Source: an uncultured Bacteroidales bacterium (lineage in GTDB: Bacteria; Bacteroidota; Bacteroidia; Bacteroidales; UBA932). Taken from it: DNA of 64,000 nt. The translations under genes and the position numbers were made by a program. Shown in pieces: positions 54,292-61,169 of this stretch; position 1 is the first letter of the stretch, and every line of letters starts with the position of its first letter. Under the pieces are notes generated by a model. It saw nothing but the letters and a program-made list of their open reading frames with translations. It did no database searches and was not told where the DNA came from. The stretch lies in assembly GCA_900319375.1 (NCBI GenBank), contig ONOI01000001.1, positions 89,745 to 153,744 of the forward strand, read 5' to 3'.

Positions 54292-55093
54292 GAGCCTCCT
54301 TAACTGCAGCCTCGATAGCCGCGCCGCGAATACCCTTCTTAACGATAGTTCCGTCGGGGCCGAAGAGCATTATCTGAGGGATGGAGTCGAATCCATAAGC
54401 CTCGGAAGCGATCTTCTGGGCATTGATTATCTGGTTCCAGACAACGCCGTGTTCTGCGGCGGCTTTCTTTGTCTCTGCGGGATCGTCCCAGACTGCTACG
54501 CTCAGGACATCGAAATCGGGGCCTGCGTAGGTCTCATAGACGTGTTTGATGTTCGGGATTTCCCTCTTGCAGGGACCGCACCAGCTGGCCCAGAAGTCAA
54601 CGAGAACCCACTTCCCGCGGCCGACGAAATCGGAGAACTTCACTCCGTCAACTTCGAAATCGATAAAAGGCTTTCCTTCTGCGGATTTCTTAAGAGTCTC
54701 GAGGCTCTTTTTTACCTTAACTACAAAATCGGAGCCCTGAATCTCGGGGCCAAGGGTCGCGATGAGTTTCTCTGCCTCTTCCGGCTCAAGATCTCCGTAG
54801 ACCTCCTTAAAGGCCATCAGACCAAGTTCGTTGTTGCGGTTCTTCTTAACGGTCTTGAGACAAAGATCGGTGTATTTACCCTGAGCGGACTCGTAGACGG
54901 ACTGAATTTTAGCCTCTTTTTCAGCCTCCGTAAGGGCTGCGTCTGCCTCGACCGTCTCAACCGTAGTGTTGAACTCTGCTACGATAGCCTCCAGGTCCTG
55001 CTGGAACTTCGCCTTTTTTTCTTCGATATTGCCGCTTGAGCAGGCAACTACCATCGCGGCAGTTACCACTGCCAGATAAAAAACCTTCTTCAT
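54281..55093 (-). CDS. Thioredoxin-like lipoprotein (TlpA/ResA family)
   Basis: The 270-residue lipoprotein (lipobox VVAC, Cys18) has a charged helical region (about 22-110) typical of DUF4369-less TlpA relatives and a thioredoxin fold with VDFWASWCGPCKREIP; the active-site cysteines are Cys172 and Cys175. It would reduce disulfides in the periplasm or during cytochrome maturation. It begins only 20 bp behind the rpsC terminator, and no clear promoter fits in between, so the operon may depend on a site inside the terminator region or on read-through from rpsC. uvrC follows with overlap. Confidence 0.9.
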   Translation of the reverse strand: MKKVFYLAVVTAAMVVACSSGNIEEKKAKFQQDLEAIVAEFNTTVETVEADAALTEAEKEAKIQSVYESAQGKYTDLCLKTVKKNRNNELGLMAFKEVYGDLEPEEAEKLIATLGPEIQGSDFVVKVKKSLETLKKSAEGKPFIDFEVDGVKFSDFVGRGKWVLVDFWASWCGPCKREIPNIKHVYETYAGPDFDVLSVAVWDDPAETKKAAAEHGVVWNQIINAQKIASEAYGFDSIPQIMLFGPDGTIVKKGIRGAAIEAAVKEALGR

Positions 55094-55105
55094 AATAAAG
55101 CAATT

Positions 55106-55144
55106 AAAAAAACAACCGGCTGCGCCCGAAAGCGAAACCGGTTG
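55106..55144 (-). terminator. Terminator after rpsC
   Basis: The minus strand forms a 7-bp stem (55138-55144 with 55113-55119) around an 18-nt loop that can pair further, followed by a seven-T tract. It lies 30 bp after the rpsC stop and ends the rplC-rpsC transcript, which in most bacteria would continue into rplP. Confidence 0.8.
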
Positions 55145-55174
55145 TAAATATAAGTAATTTTTCCGTGAGGAAAA

Positions 55175-55924
55175 CTACTTTCCATTGTCCCTGCGGGGGC
55201 GACGGTCTCCGCGGCGTCCGCCACGGTCGCGTCCACCCTGACGGGGAGCGCCGGATGCCTGGGCATTGGCGGCAGCGACGGCTGCAGGAGTAAGATCCTG
55301 ACGTCCGTACTTCTCGCCGTTGCAGATCCAGACCTTGATGCCAAGAGCACCAACCTTGGTACTTGCGACTGCAAGTGCGTAGTCGATATCAGCGCGGAAT
55401 GTGTGGAGAGGCGTACGGCCTTCCTTGAACATTTCGCTACGGGCCATTTCAGCACCGCCGACGCGGCCGCTGATCTGAACCTTGATACCTTCTGCGCCTA
55501 CGCGCATCGTGTTCGCAACGGCCATCTTGATAGCCCTGCGGTAGCTGACACGACCCTCGATCTGACGAGCGATGGAATCGGCCACGATGTTGGCGTCGAC
55601 TTCGGGTTTCTTGACTTCGTAGATGTTGATCTGAACATCCTTACCGGTGACCTTCTTAAGCTCTTCCTTAAGTTTGTCGACCTCTGCGCCACCCTTACCG
55701 ATGATGAAACCGGGGCGTGCTGCGTAGATAGTGACGGTGACGAGCTTGAGAGTCCTCTCGATGATGATCCTCGAAAGGCTGGCCTTGGCAAGGCGGCCAC
55801 CCAGATACTTGCGGATTTCGAAATCTTCCGCGATCTTCTCCGCATAATTTCCACCACACCAGTTAGAGTCCCAACCACGTGTGATACCGATACGGTTGCT
55901 GATAGGATTAGTTTTCTGTCCCAT
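55175..55924 (-). CDS. rpsC: 30S ribosomal protein S3
   Basis: The 249-residue protein starts [20 protein letters not shown], has a KH domain (about 60-110, [21 protein letters not shown]) and ends with an Arg/Gly-rich tail. S3 lines the mRNA entry tunnel. Here it is the last gene of its transcript and is followed by a terminator, not by rplP. Confidence 0.98.
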   Translation of the reverse strand: MGQKTNPISNRIGITRGWDSNWCGGNYAEKIAEDFEIRKYLGGRLAKASLSRIIIERTLKLVTVTIYAARPGFIIGKGGAEVDKLKEELKKVTGKDVQINIYEVKKPEVDANIVADSIARQIEGRVSYRRAIKMAVANTMRVGAEGIKVQISGRVGGAEMARSEMFKEGRTPLHTFRADIDYALAVASTKVGALGIKVWICNGEKYGRQDLTPAAVAAANAQASGAPRQGGRDRGGRRGDRRPRRDNGK

Positions 55925-55925
55925 A

Positions 55926-56342
55926 TTACTTGTTCTCTACTGGTTTTTTGACATCGAGGACGATGGTGACGTGGTTCGAGCGCTTGCGGATGCGGCCGGC
56001 CCTACCCTGGGGGCAAGGACGGATACGCTTCAGCGTACGGCCAGGACCTACCATGATCGACTTGACGATCACGTTTCCATTGTCCAGTTCTTTAGACAGT
56101 TCCGGGTTCTTCGCTTCCCAGTTTGCGATAGCGCTCTTGAGAAGTTTCTCGAGACGGCCGGATGCCTCCCTCTTCGAGAATTTGAGAAGATCGAGTGCGC
56201 GATTTACCTCAACGCCTCTGATGGTGTCTGCAACAAGACGCATCTTGCGAGGAGATGTAGGCACATCGTTCAGCTTTGCAATAGCGGTGGCTTTCTTCTG
56301 CTCCTTGAGCTTTTCAGCCATAAGTCTTTTACGAGCTCCCAT
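55926..56342 (-). CDS. rplV: 50S ribosomal protein L22
   Basis: The 138-residue protein contains [20 protein letters not shown], and its tunnel-reaching loop region [21 protein letters not shown]. An AAGGAGT at 56348-56354 stands in front of the ATG. It lies 10 bp after rpsS and 1 bp before rpsC. Confidence 0.98.
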   Translation of the reverse strand: MGARKRLMAEKLKEQKKATAIAKLNDVPTSPRKMRLVADTIRGVEVNRALDLLKFSKREASGRLEKLLKSAIANWEAKNPELSKELDNGNVIVKSIMVGPGRTLKRIRPCPQGRAGRIRKRSNHVTIVLDVKKPVENK

Positions 56343-56352
56343 TGTTTACTCC

Positions 56353-56625
56353 TTATTTCTTGTTGTTACCTGCATGTCCGCGGAATGTGCGGGTCGGAGC
56401 GAATTCTCCGAGTTTGTGACCTACCATCTGCTCAGTTACATAAACCGGAATAAACTTGTTTCCGTTGTGAACAGCGATAGTATGGCCGATGAAGTCAGGG
56501 GAGATCATGCTGGCACGTGACCAGGTCTTGACCACCTCTTTTTTCTTGCTACCATCATTCATAGCAAGAATTCTACTCTCCAGAGCTTCCTGGATGTATG
56601 GACCTTTTCTTAATGAACGACTCAT
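56353..56625 (-). CDS. rpsS: 30S ribosomal protein S19
   Basis: The 90-residue protein starts [19 protein letters not shown] and has [21 protein letters not shown], both typical of S19 in the small-subunit head. It lies 21 bp after rplB. Confidence 0.98.
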   Translation of the reverse strand: MSRSLRKGPYIQEALESRILAMNDGSKKKEVVKTWSRASMISPDFIGHTIAVHNGNKFIPVYVTEQMVGHKLGEFAPTRTFRGHAGNNKK

Positions 56626-56646
56626 AATCTCAATTGTTTATTCCGA

Positions 56647-57471
56647 TTACTTCTTTCTTCTTTCGATGATGAACCTGTTGGATGCGGCCTTAGGGTTACG
56701 TGTCTTGTATCCCTTTGCAGGCAGACCCTTGCGGCTGCGAGGGTGTCCACCGGTTGCACGTCCTTCACCACCACCCATCGGGTGATCGTGCGGGTTCATA
56801 ACGACACCACGGTTGTGAGGGCGGCGGCCAAGCCAGCGGCTGCGGCCAGCCTTACCGAACGACTCGAGGTTGTGGTCTGTGTTGGAAACGACGCCAATGG
56901 TAGCGCGGCAGCTTACCAGAACCATACGGGTCTCGCCCGAAGGGAGACGAAGGATGGCGTGGTTGCCCTCACGGGCTGCAAGCTGAGCGAAGGTACCGGC
57001 GGAGCGGGCCATTGCGGCGCCCTGTCCGGGACGAAGCTCGATTGCGTGTACCATGGTACCGACCGGAATCTCACTGAGAGGAAGAGTGTTGCCTAACTCG
57101 GGAGCGACTCCGCTACCCGACTCGACAGTCTGTCCTACCTGAAGTCCGTTGGGAGCGATGATATACCTCTTCTCTCCGTCGGCATACTGAACAAGAGCGA
57201 TACGTGCGCTGCGGTTAGGATCGTACTCGATGGTAAGAACCTGTGCAGGCATGTTGTCTTTGTTACGAAGGAAATCGATGATGCGGTACATTTTCTTGTG
57301 TCCGCCACCGATATAACGCATGGTCATCTGACCAGTGTTGTTACGTCCGCCAGTACTCTTAAGAGGCTCGAGCAATGACTTCTGAGGCTTTTTGGTTGTG
57401 ATCTCCTCGAAGGAGCTGATAGCCTTATTCCTCTGACCCGGGGTTACCGGTTTGAATTTTCTGATTGCCAT
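56647..57471 (-). CDS. rplB: 50S ribosomal protein L2
   Basis: The 274-residue protein begins [19 protein letters not shown] and has [20 protein letters not shown], the L2 signature with the functionally important His. L2 is needed for peptidyl transfer and subunit joining. A GGAGG at 57480-57484 stands 8 nt before the ATG. Confidence 0.99.
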   Translation of the reverse strand: MAIRKFKPVTPGQRNKAISSFEEITTKKPQKSLLEPLKSTGGRNNTGQMTMRYIGGGHKKMYRIIDFLRNKDNMPAQVLTIEYDPNRSARIALVQYADGEKRYIIAPNGLQVGQTVESGSGVAPELGNTLPLSEIPVGTMVHAIELRPGQGAAMARSAGTFAQLAAREGNHAILRLPSGETRMVLVSCRATIGVVSNTDHNLESFGKAGRSRWLGRRPHNRGVVMNPHDHPMGGGEGRATGGHPRSRKGLPAKGYKTRNPKAASNRFIIERRKK

Positions 57472-57483
57472 TGTACTTCCCTC

Positions 57484-57774
57484 CTAGATGTTAGCGTAAA
57501 AATCAATCTTATCCTCACCTGCAAGAGTAACGATAGCCTTCTTGAAGTGATTCATACGACCGCGGAGAAGGCCGGCCTTTGTGTAGCGCTGCTTTCTCTT
57601 GCCGTGATAGTTGATTGTATTGACGTCGGCAACCGAAACTCCGTAAAGGGTCTCGACTGCTTCCTTGATCTGAAGCTTGTTCGCCTTGCGGTCTACCACA
57701 AAGCCGTAACGGTTCAACTTGTCGCCCTGAGCCGTCAGCTTCTCTGTAACGATTGGCTTAATAATAATTCCCAT
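57484..57774 (-). CDS. rplW: 50S ribosomal protein L23
   Basis: The 96-residue protein has IIIKPIVTEKLTAQGDKLNRYGF and a basic loop (YHGKRKQRYTKAGLLRGR). L23 docks trigger factor and the signal-recognition particle at the tunnel exit. It lies 12 bp after rplD. Confidence 0.98.
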   Translation of the reverse strand: MGIIIKPIVTEKLTAQGDKLNRYGFVVDRKANKLQIKEAVETLYGVSVADVNTINYHGKRKQRYTKAGLLRGRMNHFKKAIVTLAGEDKIDFYANI

Positions 57775-57786
57775 CTCTTGTCAGTT

Positions 57787-58413
57787 TTATTTGACCCTCG
57801 ATGCGAGAACGTCCTGGACGCCGTCAACGAGAACGAGGTTGTTCGCGTTCATCACAGCGTAGGTGTTGATTTCGTCAACAGTAATGACGTTCACATAAGG
57901 AAGGTTGCGGGATGAAAGGAAAATGTTGTCCGAATTTGCAGGGAGAACGAAGAGGACCTTGCGGTCGCCAGCCTTAAGATTGGAAAGGATCTGAGCGAAT
58001 TCCTTGGTCTTGGGAGCCTCCATTGCAAACGGCTCTACGATAGTGATAGCGCCTTCTGCAGCCTTGTAAGAAAGAGCCGAGCAGCGGGCGAGGGATTTAA
58101 CCTTCTTGTTGAGTTTGTGCCAGTAGTTGCGAGGTTTCGGACCATGGATGGTACCGCCGCCTACGAAAATACCGGATTTGAGAGCACCGTGACGTGCACC
58201 GCCGCCGCCTTTCTGGCGTCCGAGCTTCTTGGTGCTGTGTGCGTTCTCGCTGCGGTCCTTCGACTTGCTGGTTCCCTGACGCTGATTTGCGAGGTACTGA
58301 ACTACGTCGAGATAAATTGCGTGGTCGTTCGGGGTAATACCGAATACTTTCTCGTCAAGAGCGACCTTCTTTCCGGACTCCTGTCCGTTGATTTTGTAAA
58401 CTGAAAGTTCCAT
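57787..58413 (-). CDS. rplD: 50S ribosomal protein L4
   Basis: ATG 58413 (MELSVYKINGQESGKKVAL) is the family start; an upstream in-frame ATG would overlap rplC. The 208-residue protein has QRQGTSKSKDRSENAHSTKK and GRQKGGGGARHGALKSG in the tunnel loop. L4 represses its own operon in some bacteria; a short hairpin in the rplC leader could be a target. Confidence 0.98.
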   Translation of the reverse strand: MELSVYKINGQESGKKVALDEKVFGITPNDHAIYLDVVQYLANQRQGTSKSKDRSENAHSTKKLGRQKGGGGARHGALKSGIFVGGGTIHGPKPRNYWHKLNKKVKSLARCSALSYKAAEGAITIVEPFAMEAPKTKEFAQILSNLKAGDRKVLFVLPANSDNIFLSSRNLPYVNVITVDEINTYAVMNANNLVLVDGVQDVLASRVK

Positions 58414-58417
58414 ACTC

Positions 58418-59044
58418 TTAAGCCTCCACAATTACATAAGAACCCTTGGCTCCGGGAACGGAACCTTTGACAACGATAAGATTGTTCTCAGGGATAACCT
58501 TAAGAACCTCAAGGTTTTCAACCTTTACACGGTCGCAACCCATGTGACCTGCCATACGCATTCCGGGGAATACGCGAGAAGGCCATGAAGATGCACCCAT
58601 AGAACCGGGGTGACGGAGACGGTTGTGCTGGCCGTGTGTCTGGCCACCTACTCCGGCGAATCCGTGGCGCTTGACGACGCCCTGGAATCCTTTACCCTTC
58701 GAAGTACCAACGACATCTACGAAAGGAACGCCTTCACCGAAAACGTCCGCGACCGTAAGGGTGTCGCCAAGTTTGAGCTCTCCTGCGAAGTCTGCCTTGA
58801 ACTCGACAAGCTTGCGCTTAGGAGTGGTTCCTGCCTTTTTGAAGTGCCCCTGAAGAGGCGCGCTGGTGTGCTTTTCTGTAGTTTCGTCATAGGCAAGCTG
58901 TACAGCGGCATAACCATCTTTTTCTACTGTACGGAGCTGCGTAACAACGCACGGACCAGCCTCGATAACGGTGCATGGAATATTCTTTCCCTCGGCACCG
59001 AAAACGGAAGTCATTCCGATTTTCTTTCCAATTAATCCAGGCAT
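58418..59044 (-). CDS. rplC: 50S ribosomal protein L3
   Basis: The 208-residue protein starts [20 protein letters not shown] and contains [20 protein letters not shown] and [20 protein letters not shown]. rpsJ (S10), which normally precedes rplC, is absent; rplC is first behind its own promoter, a second break in the ancestral cluster. Confidence 0.98.
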   Translation of the reverse strand: MPGLIGKKIGMTSVFGAEGKNIPCTVIEAGPCVVTQLRTVEKDGYAAVQLAYDETTEKHTSAPLQGHFKKAGTTPKRKLVEFKADFAGELKLGDTLTVADVFGEGVPFVDVVGTSKGKGFQGVVKRHGFAGVGGQTHGQHNRLRHPGSMGASSWPSRVFPGMRMAGHMGCDRVKVENLEVLKVIPENNLIVVKGSVPGAKGSYVIVEA

Positions 59045-59097
59045 TGGTTTGATTAATTAATTGTTTATAAATACATATCCCTTTTTTCAAGGGGGTG

Positions 59098-59128
59098 CAA
59101 AGATACGATTATTTTTTTGATTGACAAG
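59098..59128 (-). promoter_or_regulatory. Promoter of the rplC-rpsC operon
   Basis: The minus strand reads CTTG (59128-59125), 19 nt, TATCTTTG (59105-59098), one base from the full consensus. The leader of about 47 nt begins with a small hairpin (CCCTT-N5-AAGGG at 59079-59093), a possible attenuator or L4 target. Confidence 0.75.
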
Positions 59129-59146
59129 AGGTTGGAAAGATTTTTG

Positions 59147-59154
59147 TAAATTTG
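59147..59154 (+). promoter_or_regulatory. -7 box of the serine-hydrolase gene
   Basis: TAAATTTG lies 3 nt before ATG 59158, divergent from the rplC promoter. The predicted transcript would start at or just after the ATG, so either it is leaderless or the real start lies elsewhere. Confidence 0.45.
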
Positions 59155-59157
59155 GGC

Positions 59158-60336
59158 ATGATTGGAAAGATTTTACTGATCGCGGCCGCTCTGTCCGGAT
59201 TCGAAAAGTGTGATTCCGTTATTCTGGCCGCCATCGCGCAGGGGAACGCGCCGGGGGCCGTGCTCTGCGTAGTCCAGGGCGATTCCATCGTCTATGAGAA
59301 GGCCTACGGCAACAAACGCGTCTACCCGAAACCCGAGCCCATGACCGTCGGGACCGTCTTCGACCTGGCCTCGCTGAGCAAATGTGTCGGGACCGAGATC
59401 TCGCTGATGCAGCTGGTCGAGCAGGGCCGCGTCGGGCTCGACGACTATGTAGACCAGTATCTTCCCGGCTTCGCGCCGTGGCAGGACAGTACCGGGGTCC
59501 AGCGGATTACCGTACGCCAGCTGATGACCCATACCTCAGGCCTCGCCCCGGTAGCCCGTGTCCTCGAGCTTGGCCGCCGCCATGCCGACAACCGCCCGAA
59601 AAAGCTCCGCTCTTATATAATAAAGGAACACGAACGTCGCGCCCGGCCCGGAACTCAGCTTATCTATAGCTGCCCCAACTTCATCACCCTTCAGTATATA
59701 CTCGAAAGCGTCACGGGCGAGCGCCTCTGCGACTACGCCCAGGCCAACGTTTTCGACGCTCTCGGCCTGCAACATACCTGTTACTTCCCTACCCGAAAAC
59801 GCATTCCGAAGGCCGTCAAGGCCAATATCGCCCCCACCGAAGTCCTATGGCGCAAGAAGACCGACCCTCAGCAGATAGGGCCGCGGACCAGGAACGGCAA
59901 GGCGCTGCTCGGTCAGGTCCACGACCCGACGGCCCGCCGCTTCAACTGCGGAAACTCCGGAAACGCGGGAGTCTTTTCCAGCGCCGAAGACCTTGCCGTC
60001 CTCTGCGCGGCCCTCATGAACGGGGGCGAATACCGCGGCCGCAGGATCCTTCGCCCGGAAACGGTCGAGCTTATGTTCACGGAACAGGATGGGGCCTTCG
60101 GCCGTGCGCTTGGCTGGGATACAGCCGGCGGAGGGTCCGGGTTCGCTCAGCCGTTCGCTCCGGATCGGGTCGCCTGCCACACCGGTTATACCGGCACCTC
60201 GATCGTGATCGACCTGGACCGTAAGATTGCCGTGATACTGCTCGCGAACAGGGTCCATCCGGTCGACGAAGGCGGACTAGGCAGGACCCGCGCCGCCGTG
60301 AGCCAGATTGTTGCCGAATCCCTCAATAATTACTAA
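59158..60336 (+). CDS. Serine hydrolase, class C beta-lactamase/esterase family
   Basis: The 392-residue protein has the penicillin-binding-like fold with Ser72-x-x-Lys75 (ASLSK), Tyr170-Ser-Cys (LIYSCPN) and His341-Thr-Gly (ACHTGYTGTS, in place of KTG). A short hydrophobic N-terminus may be a signal peptide. Such proteins act as D,D-peptidases, esterases or amidases; real beta-lactamase activity is unlikely from these motifs alone. The MTHTSGLAPV block is typical of the esterase-like group. Its stop codon lies inside the -7 box of the next gene, cdaA. Confidence 0.88.
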   Translation: MIGKILLIAAALSGFEKCDSVILAAIAQGNAPGAVLCVVQGDSIVYEKAYGNKRVYPKPEPMTVGTVFDLASLSKCVGTEISLMQLVEQGRVGLDDYVDQYLPGFAPWQDSTGVQRITVRQLMTHTSGLAPVARVLELGRRHADNRPKKLRSYIIKEHERRARPGTQLIYSCPNFITLQYILESVTGERLCDYAQANVFDALGLQHTCYFPTRKRIPKAVKANIAPTEVLWRKKTDPQQIGPRTRNGKALLGQVHDPTARRFNCGNSGNAGVFSSAEDLAVLCAALMNGGEYRGRRILRPETVELMFTEQDGAFGRALGWDTAGGGSGFAQPFAPDRVACHTGYTGTSIVIDLDRKIAVILLANRVHPVDEGGLGRTRAAVSQIVAESLNNY

Positions 60337-60341
60337 ATTTG
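60334..60341 (+). promoter_or_regulatory. -7 box of cdaA-mutS2, overlapping a stop codon
   Basis: TAAATTTG lies 6 nt before ATG 60348. Its first three bases are the TAA stop of the serine-hydrolase gene. The transcript would be leaderless, starting with the A of the ATG. No -33 TTTG is seen. Confidence 0.5.
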
Positions 60342-60347
60342 GGGGCT

Positions 60348-61169
60348 ATGCACAATTTGCTTCTCGATATAGGTTTTTTGCATGTGACGCTGATCGATGT
60401 CCTGGACATCCTGATGGTCGCGGCAATCATATATTTCCTCTTCCGCTGGATCAAGGGCTCCGCCGCGATGAACATCGCCCTGGCGATCGTGGCCCTGCTT
60501 TTCCTCCGGATTCTGGTAGACGCGCTGAAGATGACTATGATGTCCGCCCTGCTCGGGACGGTAATCGATGTGGGCGCTATCGCGCTGATCGTCATCTTCC
60601 AGCCCGAAATCCGTCACTTCCTTTATAATCTCGGGCGAACCACCTTCTCCGGCGACAGCAACTCCTGGCTCGGAAAACTCTTCCACCGCGGAGAGTCGAT
60701 CCTGGCGGCAGACGTAGCGGACGAAGTAGTCCAGGCCTGCTTCGAGATGGCAGAGCAGAAAGTAGGAGCGCTTATCGTCTTTACCAGTACGGATCCTCTG
60801 GAAGACATAGTCTCTACCGGCGACAAGGTAGACGCTACTGTTACAAAGCCTCTTATCGAGAACATTTTCTTTAAGAACGCACCGCTCCACGACGGAGCGA
60901 TGATAATTCGCGGCAGCCGTATCGTAGCGGCGCGCTGCACCCTTCCCATCACAGACAGGACGGACATCCCGGCCAGATACGGCATGCGCCATAAAGCCGC
61001 AATAGGCATCACGGAAAAGACCGATACGAAAGTGATTGTGGTGAGCGAGCAGACCGGAGACGTATCTTTCGTCGAAGACGGAAAGCTCGAGAAGATGAAG
61101 AGTAAGAACGCCTTAAAACTCAGGCTCGGAGATGACGGACAGAAGACTGGAAGCGAAGCTGGGGTTTGA
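60348..61169 (+). CDS. cdaA: Diadenylate cyclase CdaA
   Basis: The 273-residue protein has three N-terminal membrane spans (about 10-85) and a DAC domain (about 100-250) with Asp182-Gly-Ala (LHDGAMIIRG) and Arg214-His-Lys (MRHKAAIGITE), the two catalytic blocks (the second is RHR in many members). It makes the second messenger c-di-AMP from ATP, which governs osmotic balance and the cell wall. ATG 60348 is chosen; the upstream TTG is less likely. Its end overlaps mutS2 by 38 bp. Confidence 0.95.
   Translation: MHNLLLDIGFLHVTLIDVLDILMVAAIIYFLFRWIKGSAAMNIALAIVALLFLRILVDALKMTMMSALLGTVIDVGAIALIVIFQPEIRHFLYNLGRTTFSGDSNSWLGKLFHRGESILAADVADEVVQACFEMAEQKVGALIVFTSTDPLEDIVSTGDKVDATVTKPLIENIFFKNAPLHDGAMIIRGSRIVAARCTLPITDRTDIPARYGMRHKAAIGITEKTDTKVIVVSEQTGDVSFVEDGKLEKMKSKNALKLRLGDDGQKTGSEAGV

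Noticed and set aside
59158-60336. Antibiotic-resistance beta-lactamase
   Set aside because: The S-x-x-K, Y-S-C and H-T-G motifs mark the broad serine-hydrolase family; nothing distinguishes it as a resistance enzyme.
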